64,000 nucleotides of DNA, from assembly GCA_033764875.1 (NCBI GenBank), contig JANRIO010000124.1, forward strand, positions 1 to 64,000. Reading direction: 5' to 3'. Source of the stretch: AWTP1-13 sp033764875 (GTDB taxonomy: Bacteria > Pseudomonadota > Alphaproteobacteria > Rhizobiales > Hyphomicrobiaceae). The notes below the pieces were generated by a model, which was given only the letters and a program-made list of their open reading frames with translations, ran no database searches and was not told the origin of the DNA. Positions 25,615 to 35,014 of this stretch are shown piece by piece (positions within the stretch are counted from its first letter, which is position 1; the number at the start of each line of letters is the position of its first letter). A program made the position numbers and the translations under genes.

Positions 25615-26130
25615 ATGATCCGCCTGGGCGTTGGCGTTTTTTTGATCGTCCTCCCGTTTCTGGAGCTCATCCTGCTGGTCAAGCTGACCGGCAGCATCGG
25701 CTTCTTGTGGACCCTGACGCTGATGGTCGCCAGCGCAGTGGGGGGCGGCATGCTGGTCGCACAGCAAAGCGCAAGCTCCTTCCGCCAGACGCTTGAGGCG
25801 GCCAGCCGCGGCGAGGCTCCCCAGAACACGGTTCTCGAAGGCGGCCTGCTGATGCTGGCGGGCATCCTGTTCATCGTTCCGGGCCTGATCACGGACGCCA
25901 TGGCCCTGGTGCTGCTCATCCCGCCGGTGCGCGGCTGGCTGGGACAGCGGTTGATGGCGGGGCTTGCCCGTGCCGCCGCCGTGCCGGACCCATTCGAGGA
26001 TTCCCGTCCACGACCCGGTGCACCTTCCGGCTCAGGGCAGCGTCCCGGCGATGGCCCGGTCATCGAGGGGGAGTTCCAGCGCCTTGACGAGCGCCCGGCG
26101 GGCCGCCGGCCTGGAGGCGATCGCGGCTGA
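25615..26130 (+). CDS. fxsA: FxsA family membrane protein
   Basis: A 171-residue protein with two to three membrane segments (MIRLGVGVFLIVLPFLELILLVKLTGSIGF and LEGGLLMLAGILFIVPGLITDAMALVLLIPPVR) and a disordered cytoplasmic tail, the classic FxsA layout. In E. coli, FxsA relieves exclusion of phage T7 by the F plasmid PifA protein. The start at MIRLG is preferred; upstream ATGs add a non-conserved segment. It sits between Tim44 (divergent) and secB (same strand), a conserved order in this class. Confidence 0.9.
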   Translation: MIRLGVGVFLIVLPFLELILLVKLTGSIGFLWTLTLMVASAVGGGMLVAQQSASSFRQTLEAASRGEAPQNTVLEGGLLMLAGILFIVPGLITDAMALVLLIPPVRGWLGQRLMAGLARAAAVPDPFEDSRPRPGAPSGSGQRPGDGPVIEGEFQRLDERPAGRRPGGDRG

Positions 26131-26233
26131 TCCGCCCCACCGGGGCCCGGCAGCGACACCCCGCATTGCCGAGGCCCTCGGCCCATGCTAGCCCACGCCC
26201 CGGTGCCAATCCTCAACTCCAGGGAACCAGCAG

Positions 26234-26716
26234 ATGGCCGACGCGACGAATACTGGCAATGGTGACGCCCCTCAGGCCCCAGGCCCGGGCATCGTCGTGC
26301 GCATGGCTGGCCAGTACATCAAGGACCTGTCGTTCGAGAACCCGAACATCCGTCGGCTGATCGAGGCCCAGGGCGACAACCCGCGCATCAACGTCGATCT
26401 CAACGTGCAGCCGTCCAAGCTGCCGAGCAACAATCTCTACGAGGTCGTCATCAACTTCCACGCCAAGGCCGAGAACAACATCGGCATCATCTACGACCTG
26501 GAGATCGCCTATGGCGGCATCTACCAGATCGAGAACATGCCCGAGCCCAACCTCGACCCCTTCCTGCACGTCAACTGCCCGTTCCTGCTGTTTCCCTTCC
26601 TGCGCCGCCTGGTCGCCGACATCACGCGCGAGGGCGGCTTCCCGCCGCTCCTGCTCGATCCGGTCGATTTCGCGCAGCTCTTCGAGCAGCGTCAGCAGCA
26701 GGCGCGGCCGAACTGA
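26234..26716 (+). CDS. secB: Protein-export chaperone SecB
   Basis: A 160-residue protein with the SecB core: VRMAGQYIKDLSFENPN, DVRV-like NVDLNVQPSKLPSNNLYEVVINFHAKA, IYDLEIAYGGIYQIENMP and the C-terminal NCPFLLFPFLRRLVADITREGGFPPLLLDPVDFAQLF. It forms a tetramer that keeps preproteins unfolded and delivers them to SecA. The stop is 10 bp from the stop of the convergent dnaQ gene. Confidence 0.97.
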   Translation: MADATNTGNGDAPQAPGPGIVVRMAGQYIKDLSFENPNIRRLIEAQGDNPRINVDLNVQPSKLPSNNLYEVVINFHAKAENNIGIIYDLEIAYGGIYQIENMPEPNLDPFLHVNCPFLLFPFLRRLVADITREGGFPPLLLDPVDFAQLFEQRQQQARPN

Positions 26717-26726
26717 GGCTGCACCT

Positions 26727-27449
26727 TCAGCCGGCCTTCGCCTCCGGCTCGTCCTTTGCGAGATACTTGAGCCAGACCGCGTCCGCGCCGAGCGTGCCGA
26801 CGAAGGCCCTGTGCGCGGCGATCTCTTCCGCCGACACCCGCGGCGCCAGCGGCTCCGGCCGCTGCACCGCCCGCGCGTTGGCCACGCGCTCCCGGGCGCC
26901 CGCCCCGCTCCGCTCGGCGAGCCCCAGCGTCGCCTGCCGCTCGCCCAGCAGCTCCACGTACACCTGGGCAAGGAGCGCTGCGTCCATCAGCGCGCCGTGC
27001 TTCGTGCGCTTGGTGTTGTCGATGCCGTAGCGCTTGCACAGTGCGTCGAGGCTGTTGGGGCCGGCCGGGTGCTTGCGCCGCGCGATCTGCAGCGTATCGA
27101 CGATGCGGTGCGCCGCCACCAGCGGCTTCGACAGCCGGGCCAGCTCCGCATTGATGAAGCCGAAATCGAACATCGCGTTGTGCGCCACCAGCGGCGCGTC
27201 CCCGATGAACTCGAGGAAGGCGTCGCCGATGCTCGCGAAGACCGGCTTGTCCTTCAGGAACTCGAACGTCAGCCCGTGCACGGCCACCGCGTCAGGGTGC
27301 ACGTCCCGTTCCGGATTGATGTAGTGGTGGAACTCCCGCCCGGTCGGGATGCGGTTAACGATCTCGATGCAGCCGACCTCGATCAGCCGGTCGCCACGCG
27401 CCGGATCGAGACCCGTCGTCTCGGTGTCGAACACGATCTCACGCTGCAT
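26727..27449 (-). CDS. dnaQ: DNA polymerase III epsilon subunit (proofreading exonuclease)
   Basis: A 240-residue DEDDh exonuclease. Exo I is FDTETTGLDP near the N-terminus, Exo II HNAMFDFGFINAEL, and Exo III HGALMDAALLAQVYVEL with the catalytic His and Asp. The C-terminal ~50 residues would hold the segment that binds the alpha subunit. It provides 3'-5' proofreading for the replicase. It is the promoter-distal gene of the origin-side group, 52 bp downstream of coaE. Confidence 0.96.
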   Translation of the reverse strand: MQREIVFDTETTGLDPARGDRLIEVGCIEIVNRIPTGREFHHYINPERDVHPDAVAVHGLTFEFLKDKPVFASIGDAFLEFIGDAPLVAHNAMFDFGFINAELARLSKPLVAAHRIVDTLQIARRKHPAGPNSLDALCKRYGIDNTKRTKHGALMDAALLAQVYVELLGERQATLGLAERSGAGARERVANARAVQRPEPLAPRVSAEEIAAHRAFVGTLGADAVWLKYLAKDEPEAKAG

Positions 27450-27501
27450 GGAAGCGACCTGCTTCGCCTAACGCGCGCACACCTTCGAACGGTTGGTCCA
27501 C

Positions 27502-28119
27502 TCAGGCCCAGTAGCGGGCATAGGCCGTACCCTTCCGGCCCCGGAGCGATTCGATGATCTTATCCACCTGCACCCCGGTCTCCTCGATGGAGACACCCGT
27601 GTCCACAACATAATCGGCCATGGCGCGCTTGTCCGCGTCGCTCATCTGCTTGGCCAGGATCTGCGCGAGCTTCTCCGCCGTCATGCCGGGCCGTGCCAGG
27701 ACGCGCGCCCACTGCATCTCCGGCGGCGCGCTGACCACCATCGTCACGTCGACCCGCTCGTGTCCCTTGGTCTCGAACAGCAGCGGCACCTCGAGCACCG
27801 CCATCTCGGCTCCCCGCTCGGCCTCCGCGCGCAACAGCGCCTGCTCGGCCTTGAACACGAGGGGATGCACGATCGCCTCCAGCCGCTTGAAGTCGTCCGG
27901 GTGCGCGAGCAGCCACTGCGCCAGCTTCTGCCTGTCGACGCGGCCCGCACTCGTGGTGCCAGGGAACGCCGCCTCGATCAGGGGCGCCGCCGCCCCGCCG
28001 TTATAGAGCTTGTGCACCTCGGCGTCCGCATCGATCACCGCAAGCCCCAGCGCCTTCAGCCTCAGCGCGACGGTCGACTTGCCCATGCCGATGGAGCCGG
28101 TGAGGCCGATGAGCAGCAT
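27502..28119 (-). CDS. coaE: Dephospho-CoA kinase
   Basis: A 205-residue P-loop kinase beginning MLLIGLTGSIGMGKSTVALRLKALG (Walker A GSIGMGKS), followed by VIDADAEVHKLY and VLEVPLLFETKG, the typical CoaE substrate and lid regions. It phosphorylates dephospho-CoA to CoA in the last step of the pathway. The ATG overlaps the aroE stop in an ATGA, so the start is secure. The pantothenate kinase gene coaA lies 14 kb away at 42141-43145. Confidence 0.95.
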   Translation of the reverse strand: MLLIGLTGSIGMGKSTVALRLKALGLAVIDADAEVHKLYNGGAAAPLIEAAFPGTTSAGRVDRQKLAQWLLAHPDDFKRLEAIVHPLVFKAEQALLRAEAERGAEMAVLEVPLLFETKGHERVDVTMVVSAPPEMQWARVLARPGMTAEKLAQILAKQMSDADKRAMADYVVDTGVSIEETGVQVDKIIESLRGRKGTAYARYWA

Positions 28120-28964
28120 CAGGCGTTCTCCAGATCCGCAACCACCAGCGCCCGCACCTCGGGCGTCACCTCCGGGCGCACGCCGAACCAGCGCTCGAAT
28201 CCCGGCACCGCCTGGTGCAGCAGCATGCCGAGCCCGTCGACGGTCGTGAGCCCGCGCGCCCGCGCCGCGGCGAGCAGCGGCGTCAGCAGCGGCACGTAGA
28301 CGATATCTGCCACCACCGCCGCCTCGCCGAGCACCCCGACATCGAGGTCCAGCGGCGGCTGCCCCTTCATGCCGAGCGCCGTCGCGTTGACGAGCAGCGC
28401 CGCATCGCGGCAGGCGCGCTCCATGTCGCTCCAGGCAACCGGCACCACGCGCGGCCCGAAATGCGCAGCCAGCGCCTGCGCCCGCTCCATCGTCCGGTTG
28501 ACCAGCCGCACCTCCGCCGCGCCCTCCGCCAGCAGCGCGTGCACGATCGACCTTACCGCCCCGCCCGCGCCGAGGATCGCCACCGCACGACCGGCAGCCG
28601 AGAAGCCCGGCGCCGTCGCCGCCAGGTTCGCCATGAAGCCGGCGCCGTCGGTGCTGTCCGCGCACAGCGTATCGCCCTCGAGCCAGAGCGTGTTGGCCGC
28701 CCCGATCGCCTCGGCCGCCGGCAGCCGCCTGTGCGCCAGCGCGAAGGCGCCTTCCTTGTGCGGGATGGTGACATTGCAGCCGACGAGCCCGTGCTGGCCG
28801 AGGTTGCCGAGGAACCCCGCCAGGTCCTCCGGCCTGACCGGCTCGCGCGTGTAGCTGCCGGCGATGCCGTACCGTGCCAGCCACGCGCAGTGGATCAGGG
28901 GCGAGCGCGAGTGGGCGATCGGCCAGCCGATCACGCAGGCGCGCCTCTCAGCGCGCTGTCTCAT
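28119..28964 (-). CDS. aroE: Shikimate dehydrogenase
   Basis: A 281-residue enzyme. The substrate-binding N-terminal domain has VIGWPIAHSRSPLIHCAWL and CNVTIPHKEGAF with the catalytic Lys; GAANTLW and DSTDGAGFM follow. The NADP domain has LGAGGAVRSI and VNRTMERAQAL, and the C-terminal DGLGMLLHQAVPGFERWFG closes the fold. It reduces 3-dehydroshikimate in aromatic amino-acid synthesis. Overlaps of 4 bp with both maf upstream and coaE downstream show a tightly coupled operon. Confidence 0.95.
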   Translation of the reverse strand: MRQRAERRACVIGWPIAHSRSPLIHCAWLARYGIAGSYTREPVRPEDLAGFLGNLGQHGLVGCNVTIPHKEGAFALAHRRLPAAEAIGAANTLWLEGDTLCADSTDGAGFMANLAATAPGFSAAGRAVAILGAGGAVRSIVHALLAEGAAEVRLVNRTMERAQALAAHFGPRVVPVAWSDMERACRDAALLVNATALGMKGQPPLDLDVGVLGEAAVVADIVYVPLLTPLLAAARARGLTTVDGLGMLLHQAVPGFERWFGVRPEVTPEVRALVVADLENA

Positions 28965-29581
28965 GACGCGATCATCCCCAGCTCGCGCAGCTTGTCCAGC
29001 AGCGGCAGTAGCGGCAGTCCGATGATCGTGAAATGATCGCCCTCGATCCGCTCGAACAGCTGGATGCCGCGGCCCTCGATCTCGTAGCCGCCGACCGTCT
29101 GGCACACGCGCCCGCCCATCTCGTCGAGATAGGCATCGAGAAACGCGCTGGAGAATTTCCGCATCGTCAGTCGCGCCGTGCTCACGTGCCGCCACACGAT
29201 CGCGTCGTCGCAGACGATGCAGACCGCCGAATGCAGCGCATGCGTTTTTCCCCACAGCATCTCCAGGTGCATCTTGGCATGCTCGCGTGTCGCAGGCTTC
29301 GACAGCCTCTCGCGGCCGACCTGCAGAACCTGATCGCACCCGATCACCATCGTGCCCCGTCGCCGTCCGCTGACGTCGCGTGCCTTGCTCAGCGCCAGCT
29401 CGCGCGCAATGTGCTTGGGATCATCGCCGTCGACCTCCGACGCGGCGATCATCCGCTCGAGCTCGCGCTCGTTCACATCCGCCGGCTCGACCTCGAACAC
29501 CAGACCCGCATCCTGCAGCATCTTGCGCCGGAACGGGCTTCCCGAGGCCAGGATCAGCGGCGGCCCGACCGCGTCAACCAT
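28961..29581 (-). CDS. maf: Maf-family nucleotide pyrophosphatase
   Basis: A 206-residue protein with the Maf opening ILASGSPFRRKMLQDAG, the E-E-AR-L-type region (ERELERMIAASEVDGDD), GCDQVLQVG and the later LDEMGGRVCQTVGGYEIEGRGIQLFERIEGDHFTIIGLPL. Maf proteins hydrolyse non-canonical or methylated nucleoside triphosphates; this one lacks a strictly canonical GADT string (GCDQ instead), as in the YceF-like subgroup. The start overlaps the end of the ppsR-like gene by 8 bp. Confidence 0.93.
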   Translation of the reverse strand: MVDAVGPPLILASGSPFRRKMLQDAGLVFEVEPADVNERELERMIAASEVDGDDPKHIARELALSKARDVSGRRRGTMVIGCDQVLQVGRERLSKPATREHAKMHLEMLWGKTHALHSAVCIVCDDAIVWRHVSTARLTMRKFSSAFLDAYLDEMGGRVCQTVGGYEIEGRGIQLFERIEGDHFTIIGLPLLPLLDKLRELGMIAS

Positions 29582-30434
29582 CGCCGTTCCCCTCCCCTCC
29601 CGCCTCCCCGCGCCGCTCGCGCGCGTGCAGCAGGCTGATGATGGTGGCGGCCGTCTCCTCCACCGACTTGCGCGTCACGTCGATCACGGGCCAGCCGTGC
29701 CGGGAGCACAGCCGCCGCGAGTAGGCGATCTCGTTGGCGATCTGCGTGCGGTCGGTGTATTCGTCGAGGTTGCGGTCGCCGAGCACCTGCACGCGGTTGC
29801 GGCGGATCTCGGCGATGCGCTCGGGGCTGGCGACGAGGCCCACCACGAAGGCCGAGTGCGGCTCGGTCAGGGGCCGCGGCAGCTCGATCGAGGGCACCAG
29901 CGGCAGGTTGGCCGTCTTGTATCCGCGCTGAGCGAGATAGACGCTGGTCGGCGTCTTCGAGGTGCGCGAGATGCCGAGGATGATGATGTCGGCTGTGTTC
30001 AGGTCCTGCGGCAGCTGCCCGTCGTCGTGCGCCATGGTGAAGTTGAGCGCATCGATGCGCCGGAAGTAGTCCGCATCGACGATGTGCTGGCCGGCCACGA
30101 CCGGCGTCTGCGGTGCCCCGAGGTAGGATTCGAAAATGCCCATGATCGGCTGCAGCACGTGCAGCGACGGCACCTTCAGCGCGCGGCAGCGCCGCTCGAT
30201 CTCGTCGATCAGCTCCCGGTTCACAACCGTATAGAGCACGATCCCCGGGTTCGCCTCCACCTGGTCGAGCACCCGTTCCAGCTGCCGCGCCGTCCGCACC
30301 AGCGGATGCACGTGCTCGATGGGCCGCACCTGCGCGTATTGCACGGCCGCCGCCTTCGCCATGGTGGTCAGCGTCTCCCCCGTGGCATCGGAGATCAGGT
30401 GCAGATGGAAGTAGCTCGCGGCGCGGTTGGGCAT
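29574..30434 (-). CDS. ppsR: PEP synthase / pyruvate phosphate dikinase regulatory protein (DUF299)
   Basis: A 286-residue bifunctional kinase/pyrophosphorylase. It opens with YFHLHLISDATGETL and carries the P-loop-like GISRTSKTPTSVYLAQRGYKTANLPLVP, both diagnostic of DUF299. It inactivates PPDK or PEP synthase by ADP-dependent threonine phosphorylation and reactivates it by phosphorolysis. The start at MPNRAASYFH is the one consistent with the family; the longer frame would run into the origin region. It is the first gene left of oriC, as its orthologue RP001 is in Rickettsia and Caulobacter. Confidence 0.93.
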   Translation of the reverse strand: MPNRAASYFHLHLISDATGETLTTMAKAAAVQYAQVRPIEHVHPLVRTARQLERVLDQVEANPGIVLYTVVNRELIDEIERRCRALKVPSLHVLQPIMGIFESYLGAPQTPVVAGQHIVDADYFRRIDALNFTMAHDDGQLPQDLNTADIIILGISRTSKTPTSVYLAQRGYKTANLPLVPSIELPRPLTEPHSAFVVGLVASPERIAEIRRNRVQVLGDRNLDEYTDRTQIANEIAYSRRLCSRHGWPVIDVTRKSVEETAATIISLLHARERRGEAGGEGNGDG

Positions 30435-30856
30435 ATGTGGAAAAGACCAGAGTTTCTCAACAGAGCCAAGGGCCGTCGTGGGGTCTGTGCCGCGCCCCCG
30501 TTTCCTTCTCAACAGATCTGTCCACACGCAAGCCCGCTGGGACGGATTTGGCGCACTTCGGCGCTTCCTGTGGGTCCTGGCGCCATCCCGCCCAATCCTT
30601 GCTCCAATTCACAGGTTGTGGGATAGGAGGCTCGCCAACTCGAGACTGAATCCGGAAGGCTGTCCAGCCGGTTGCGCCCGCTGGTTGCCTGCCGCGCCTG
30701 CGGCCACGACAGCTGGTGTCGCAAAGCCGCGCTCCGGACAACCTGTCGACAAGCTGTGACTGAACAACAATTGCCGAAACCCAAGGCCTAAGAGTCACAA
30801 AAGTAAAACTAAATCCTAGACTCTTGAATTGAAGATCTGAGGCGAACGATCCTGCG
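30435..30856. other. Candidate chromosomal replication origin (oriC)
   Basis: A 422-bp gene-free stretch between the ppsR/RP001 homologue and hemE, the position of oriC in Caulobacter and Rickettsia. Genes on both sides diverge from it. It holds several degenerate DnaA-box-like motifs (TGTGGAAAA at 30436-30444, CTGTCCACA at 30518-30526, TGTGGGTCC at 30569, TGTGGGATA at 30617), three GANTC sites (30648, 30792, 30819) and an AT-rich tract at about 30795-30840 that could unwind. No perfect DnaA box and no TTAA-N7-TTAA CtrA site were seen. The call rests mainly on synteny. Confidence 0.7.
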
Positions 30857-31891
30857 ATGAGGCCGCCCCGCAAGCTGCTCGAGACCCTCAAGGGCCAGCC
30901 CCAGCCGACCCCGCCGGTCTGGCTCATGCGGCAGGCTGGCCGCTACCTGCCGGAGTACCGGGCGACGCGGGCCAAGGCCGGCGGCTTCCTCGACCTGTGC
31001 TACACGCCGGCGCTGGCTGCCGAGGTCACCTTGCAGCCGATCCGCCGCTACGGGTTCGACGCCGCGATCCTGTTCGCCGACATCCTGCTGGTGCCCGACG
31101 CGCTGGGCCAGCCGCTGAGCTTCCACGAGGGCGAGGGCCCGCGCCTTGCGCCCATCCGCTCCGAGGCCGAGCTGGCGAGCTTGAAGCCCGATGCGACTCG
31201 GCCCAAGTTCGGCCGCGTCTTCGAGACGGTGGCGCGGCTGCGGCAGGATCTTCCCCATGACACGACCCTCATCGGCTTCTGCGGCGCCCCCTGGACGGTC
31301 GCGACCTACATGGTCGCCGGCAGCGGCAGCTCCGACCAGGCCGATGCCCGTGGCTGGGCCTACCGCGACCCGACGGGCTTCGCGCGGCTCATCGACCTGC
31401 TGACGGACGTCTCCATCGACTACCTGTCGGGCCAGGTCGCGGCCGGCGCCGATGCGCTGCAGATCTTCGACACCTGGGCCGGGAGCCTGCCCGACGATGA
31501 GTTCGCCCGCTGGGTCACGGCCCCCACGGCCCGCATGGTCTCGAGCCTCAAGGCGCGCCATCCGGAGGTGCCGATCATCGCCTTTCCGCGCGGCGCCGGC
31601 ATCCAGGCCGAGGCGTTCGTGGCGGCAACCGGAGTCGACGGCGTGAGCTGCGATACCAGCATGCCCCTGCCGGCCATGGCTGCGCTGGCGCACAGGACCT
31701 GCGTTCAGGGCAATCTCGATCCGCTCTTGCTGGTCGCCGGCGGCGATGCCATGGACGCGCGGGTGGACGCTCTCAGATCGGCGATGGCGGGCCGTCCCTA
31801 TATCTTCAATCTCGGCCACGGCATCGTGCCGCAGACCCCGCCCGACCACGTCGCACGGCTCGTCGCGCGTCTGCGCCGGCCTTCAGCGTAA
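30857..31891 (+). CDS. hemE: Uroporphyrinogen III decarboxylase
   Basis: A 344-residue enzyme with the N-terminal signature PPVWLMRQAGRYLPEYR and the conserved ILFADILLVPDALGQPLSF, GFCGAPWTVATYMVAG and FNLGHGIVPQTPPDHV. It converts uroporphyrinogen III to coproporphyrinogen III in heme synthesis. First gene on the right side of the candidate origin; hemJ follows 17 bp later, so the two are probably cotranscribed. Confidence 0.96.
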   Translation: MRPPRKLLETLKGQPQPTPPVWLMRQAGRYLPEYRATRAKAGGFLDLCYTPALAAEVTLQPIRRYGFDAAILFADILLVPDALGQPLSFHEGEGPRLAPIRSEAELASLKPDATRPKFGRVFETVARLRQDLPHDTTLIGFCGAPWTVATYMVAGSGSSDQADARGWAYRDPTGFARLIDLLTDVSIDYLSGQVAAGADALQIFDTWAGSLPDDEFARWVTAPTARMVSSLKARHPEVPIIAFPRGAGIQAEAFVAATGVDGVSCDTSMPLPAMAALAHRTCVQGNLDPLLLVAGGDAMDARVDALRSAMAGRPYIFNLGHGIVPQTPPDHVARLVARLRRPSA

Positions 31892-31908
31892 GGGAGGAAG
31901 GGGGGCTC

Positions 31909-32331
31909 ATGGTGCTGTGGATCAAGGCGCTGCACATCGTGGCCGTGATCTCCTGGATGGCCGGCATGCTGTATTTGCCGCGCCTGTTCGTCTACCACGC
32001 CGAGGTCGGCCCCGGGACGCCGCAGTCGGAGACCTTCAAGGTCATGGAGCACCGGCTGTTCCGCTACATCATGAACCCGGCCATGGTGGTGGTGTGGATC
32101 ACGGGGCCGCTTCTGGCCTACATGCTCCACGTCTACCACGACGTCTGGCTGCTTCTTAAGTTTGCCCTGGTGTGTCTGCTCACCATCTATCATCACGCCC
32201 TTGGGCGGTGGCGGAAGAGCTTCCACGCCGACAGCAACGACAAGGCCGCCCGCTATTTCCGCATCGCCAACGAGGTGCCGACGTTGCTGATGATCGGCAT
32301 CGTCATCCTGGTCGTGGTGAAGCCGTTCTAG
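31909..32331 (+). CDS. hemJ: Protoporphyrinogen IX oxidase HemJ
   Basis: A 140-residue protein with four predicted membrane helices. It begins MVLWIKALHIVAVISWMAGMLYLPRLFVYH, with the conserved His in the first helix, and has FKVMEHRLFRYIMNPAMV, the family's Glu-His-Arg motif, and ALGRWRKSF with a later conserved Arg/Lys patch. HemJ oxidises protoporphyrinogen IX using an unknown electron acceptor. A strong GGAGGAAGGGGGG precedes the ATG. No ferrochelatase gene lies between hemE and rho, where many relatives have hemH. Confidence 0.93.
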   Translation: MVLWIKALHIVAVISWMAGMLYLPRLFVYHAEVGPGTPQSETFKVMEHRLFRYIMNPAMVVVWITGPLLAYMLHVYHDVWLLLKFALVCLLTIYHHALGRWRKSFHADSNDKAARYFRIANEVPTLLMIGIVILVVVKPF

Positions 32332-32707
32332 CCCGCGCCCGGGTCGCCTGTGGACAAGCGCGGGGTCGGGCCGCAGCCCGGCCGGCGATGACCTTGACGC
32401 GCAAGGCCGCCGCCGCGTCCGCGGGCTCCTTGGCCGGCCTGGATCAGACGCCGGCGGGGCGCGCTAACAGACCGGAATATCCGCGGATTTATCTTCCGTC
32501 AGGCCGCGAACCATGCTAATGGAATCCCCAGCCGGCGGCTGCGGCGATTTCGAGCCCGCTGCGGGCTAGCCCCCCAAGAACGATCTATCAAATCCTCAGG
32601 GGCCGAAACCCATACGGTCGCGCCGTCCGGCGCGACATCCCTCCCCTTTTCCAGGCTGCCCTCCCAAGTTTTCCCGCCTCGAGCGCAGCCGACCCGGAGA
32701 GTATCTG
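32332..32707 (+). other. Long leader upstream of rho
   Basis: 376 bases without a convincing gene. The 3' part contains short AT-rich patches (for example CGGATTTATCTTCCG near 32480) and runs into the rho start. Long untranslated leaders that allow Rho to terminate its own message are known in other bacteria; nothing here proves this. Confidence 0.4.
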
Positions 32708-33985
<1,278 letters not shown>

Positions 33986-34006
33986 GCCGCCTCGCAGCGG
34001 GATCGG

Positions 34007-34037
34007 AAAGGGCTGGCCCGCGCGGCCGGCCCTTTTT
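34007..34037 (+). terminator. Intrinsic terminator after rho
   Basis: AAAGGGCTGGCC (34007-34018) pairs with GGCCGGCCCTTT, with one G-U pair and a 5-base loop, and is followed by TTTTT. It is 22 bp after the rho stop. Confidence 0.85.
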
Positions 34038-34162
34038 CTTGTGCCGCCGGCGCGTGCCTGCCTCCCGGCCGAAGCGGTTGGATTTGGTCGCGCACGATGC
34101 CACAAGCTTGGCCCGATGCAGGCGGCCGGCGCGGGCGCGCGGCAACGAGGAAGGGGCCAGCC

Positions 34163-34867
34163 ATGACCGAGGTACCACAGCCCGTCGGGGAGCCTCTGCC
34201 CGGCTGGACGCCGCGGCCGATGCCGCCGCGCACGCCGCTTGCGGGTCGCTTCTGCCGTCTCGAGCCTCTCGACGCCGGCAGGCATGCCGCCGATCTCCAC
34301 GCGGCTCAGGCTCTCGATGCCGAGGGACGCAACTGGACCTACCTGTCGGTGGGCCCGTTCGCCGACTTCGAAGCCTACCGGACCTGGCTCGCGCGCGTCG
34401 AGCCGGGCGCCGATCCCATGTTCCATGCCATCGTCGACCAGGCGACCGGCAAGGCCGTGGGCGTGGCGGCCTACCTGCGCATCGACCGGGCCAACGGCGT
34501 CATCGAGGTCGGCCATCTCAATTTCTCGCCGCTTCTGCAGCGGCGGCCGGCCGCGACCGAGGCCATGTTTCTCATGATGTCCAGGGCCTTCGACGAGCTC
34601 GGCTACCGCCGCTACGAATGGAAGTGCGATGCGCTCAACGCCGCCTCGCGCAAGGCCGCCGAGCGTCTTGGCTTCACCTTCGAGGGCGTGTTCCGCCAGG
34701 CCGTCGTCTACAAGGGCCGCAACCGTGACACCGCCTGGTACTCCGTCATCGACGCCGAATGGCCCCGCCTGTGCGCGGGCTTCGGGCGGTGGCTCGCGCC
34801 CGACAATTTCGCCCCGGACGGCGCCCAGCGGCTGGGGCTGCGGGAATGCCTGCAACGGCAACCCTGA
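34163..34867 (+). CDS. GNAT acetyltransferase, RimJ/RimL-like
   Basis: A 234-residue protein. The start follows AAGGGG at normal spacing. Features include GRFCRLEPLDAGRHAADLHAA, the fold start of the RimL-type family, NWTYLSVGPFADFEAYRTWL, VGVAAYLRIDRANGVIEVGHLNFSPLLQRRPAATEAMFLM (acetyl-CoA loop region) and YEWKCDALNAASRKAAERLGFTFEGVFRQ, a near-signature segment. It likely N-acetylates a protein terminus or small amine; the substrate is unknown. Confidence 0.88.
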   Translation: MTEVPQPVGEPLPGWTPRPMPPRTPLAGRFCRLEPLDAGRHAADLHAAQALDAEGRNWTYLSVGPFADFEAYRTWLARVEPGADPMFHAIVDQATGKAVGVAAYLRIDRANGVIEVGHLNFSPLLQRRPAATEAMFLMMSRAFDELGYRRYEWKCDALNAASRKAAERLGFTFEGVFRQAVVYKGRNRDTAWYSVIDAEWPRLCAGFGRWLAPDNFAPDGAQRLGLRECLQRQP

Positions 34868-34984
34868 CCGGTTTGTAAATATTATCTATGTGTTTATGCG
34901 AGATAAGTTTGCACAACTATGACGTTTTTCGGGGCATATTGTGCTCCGTTTCATACTTGGGCAAGTTTATCACGGTACAAATAA

Positions 34985-35007
34985 CGTCCACGTTCTGAAT
35001 GTGGACG
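34985..35007 (+). promoter_or_regulatory. Stem-loop just before the GGDEF-EAL start codon
   Basis: CGTCCAC (34985-34991) and GTGGACG (35001-35007) form a perfect 7-bp stem with a 9-base loop, ending seven bases before the ATG at 35015. The only weak ribosome-site match (GGACG) is inside the stem, so the structure could limit translation. The 34868-34984 stretch before it is AT-rich and probably holds the promoter. Confidence 0.45.
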
Positions 35008-35014
35008 CGTTGCC

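Noticed and set aside
30436..30444. A perfect DnaA box in the origin candidate
   Set aside because: TGTGGAAAA differs at one position from TGTGGATAA; reported only as a degenerate match.
32332..32707. A small gene between hemJ and rho
   Set aside because: No frame has plausible composition together with a ribosome site; left as leader sequence.
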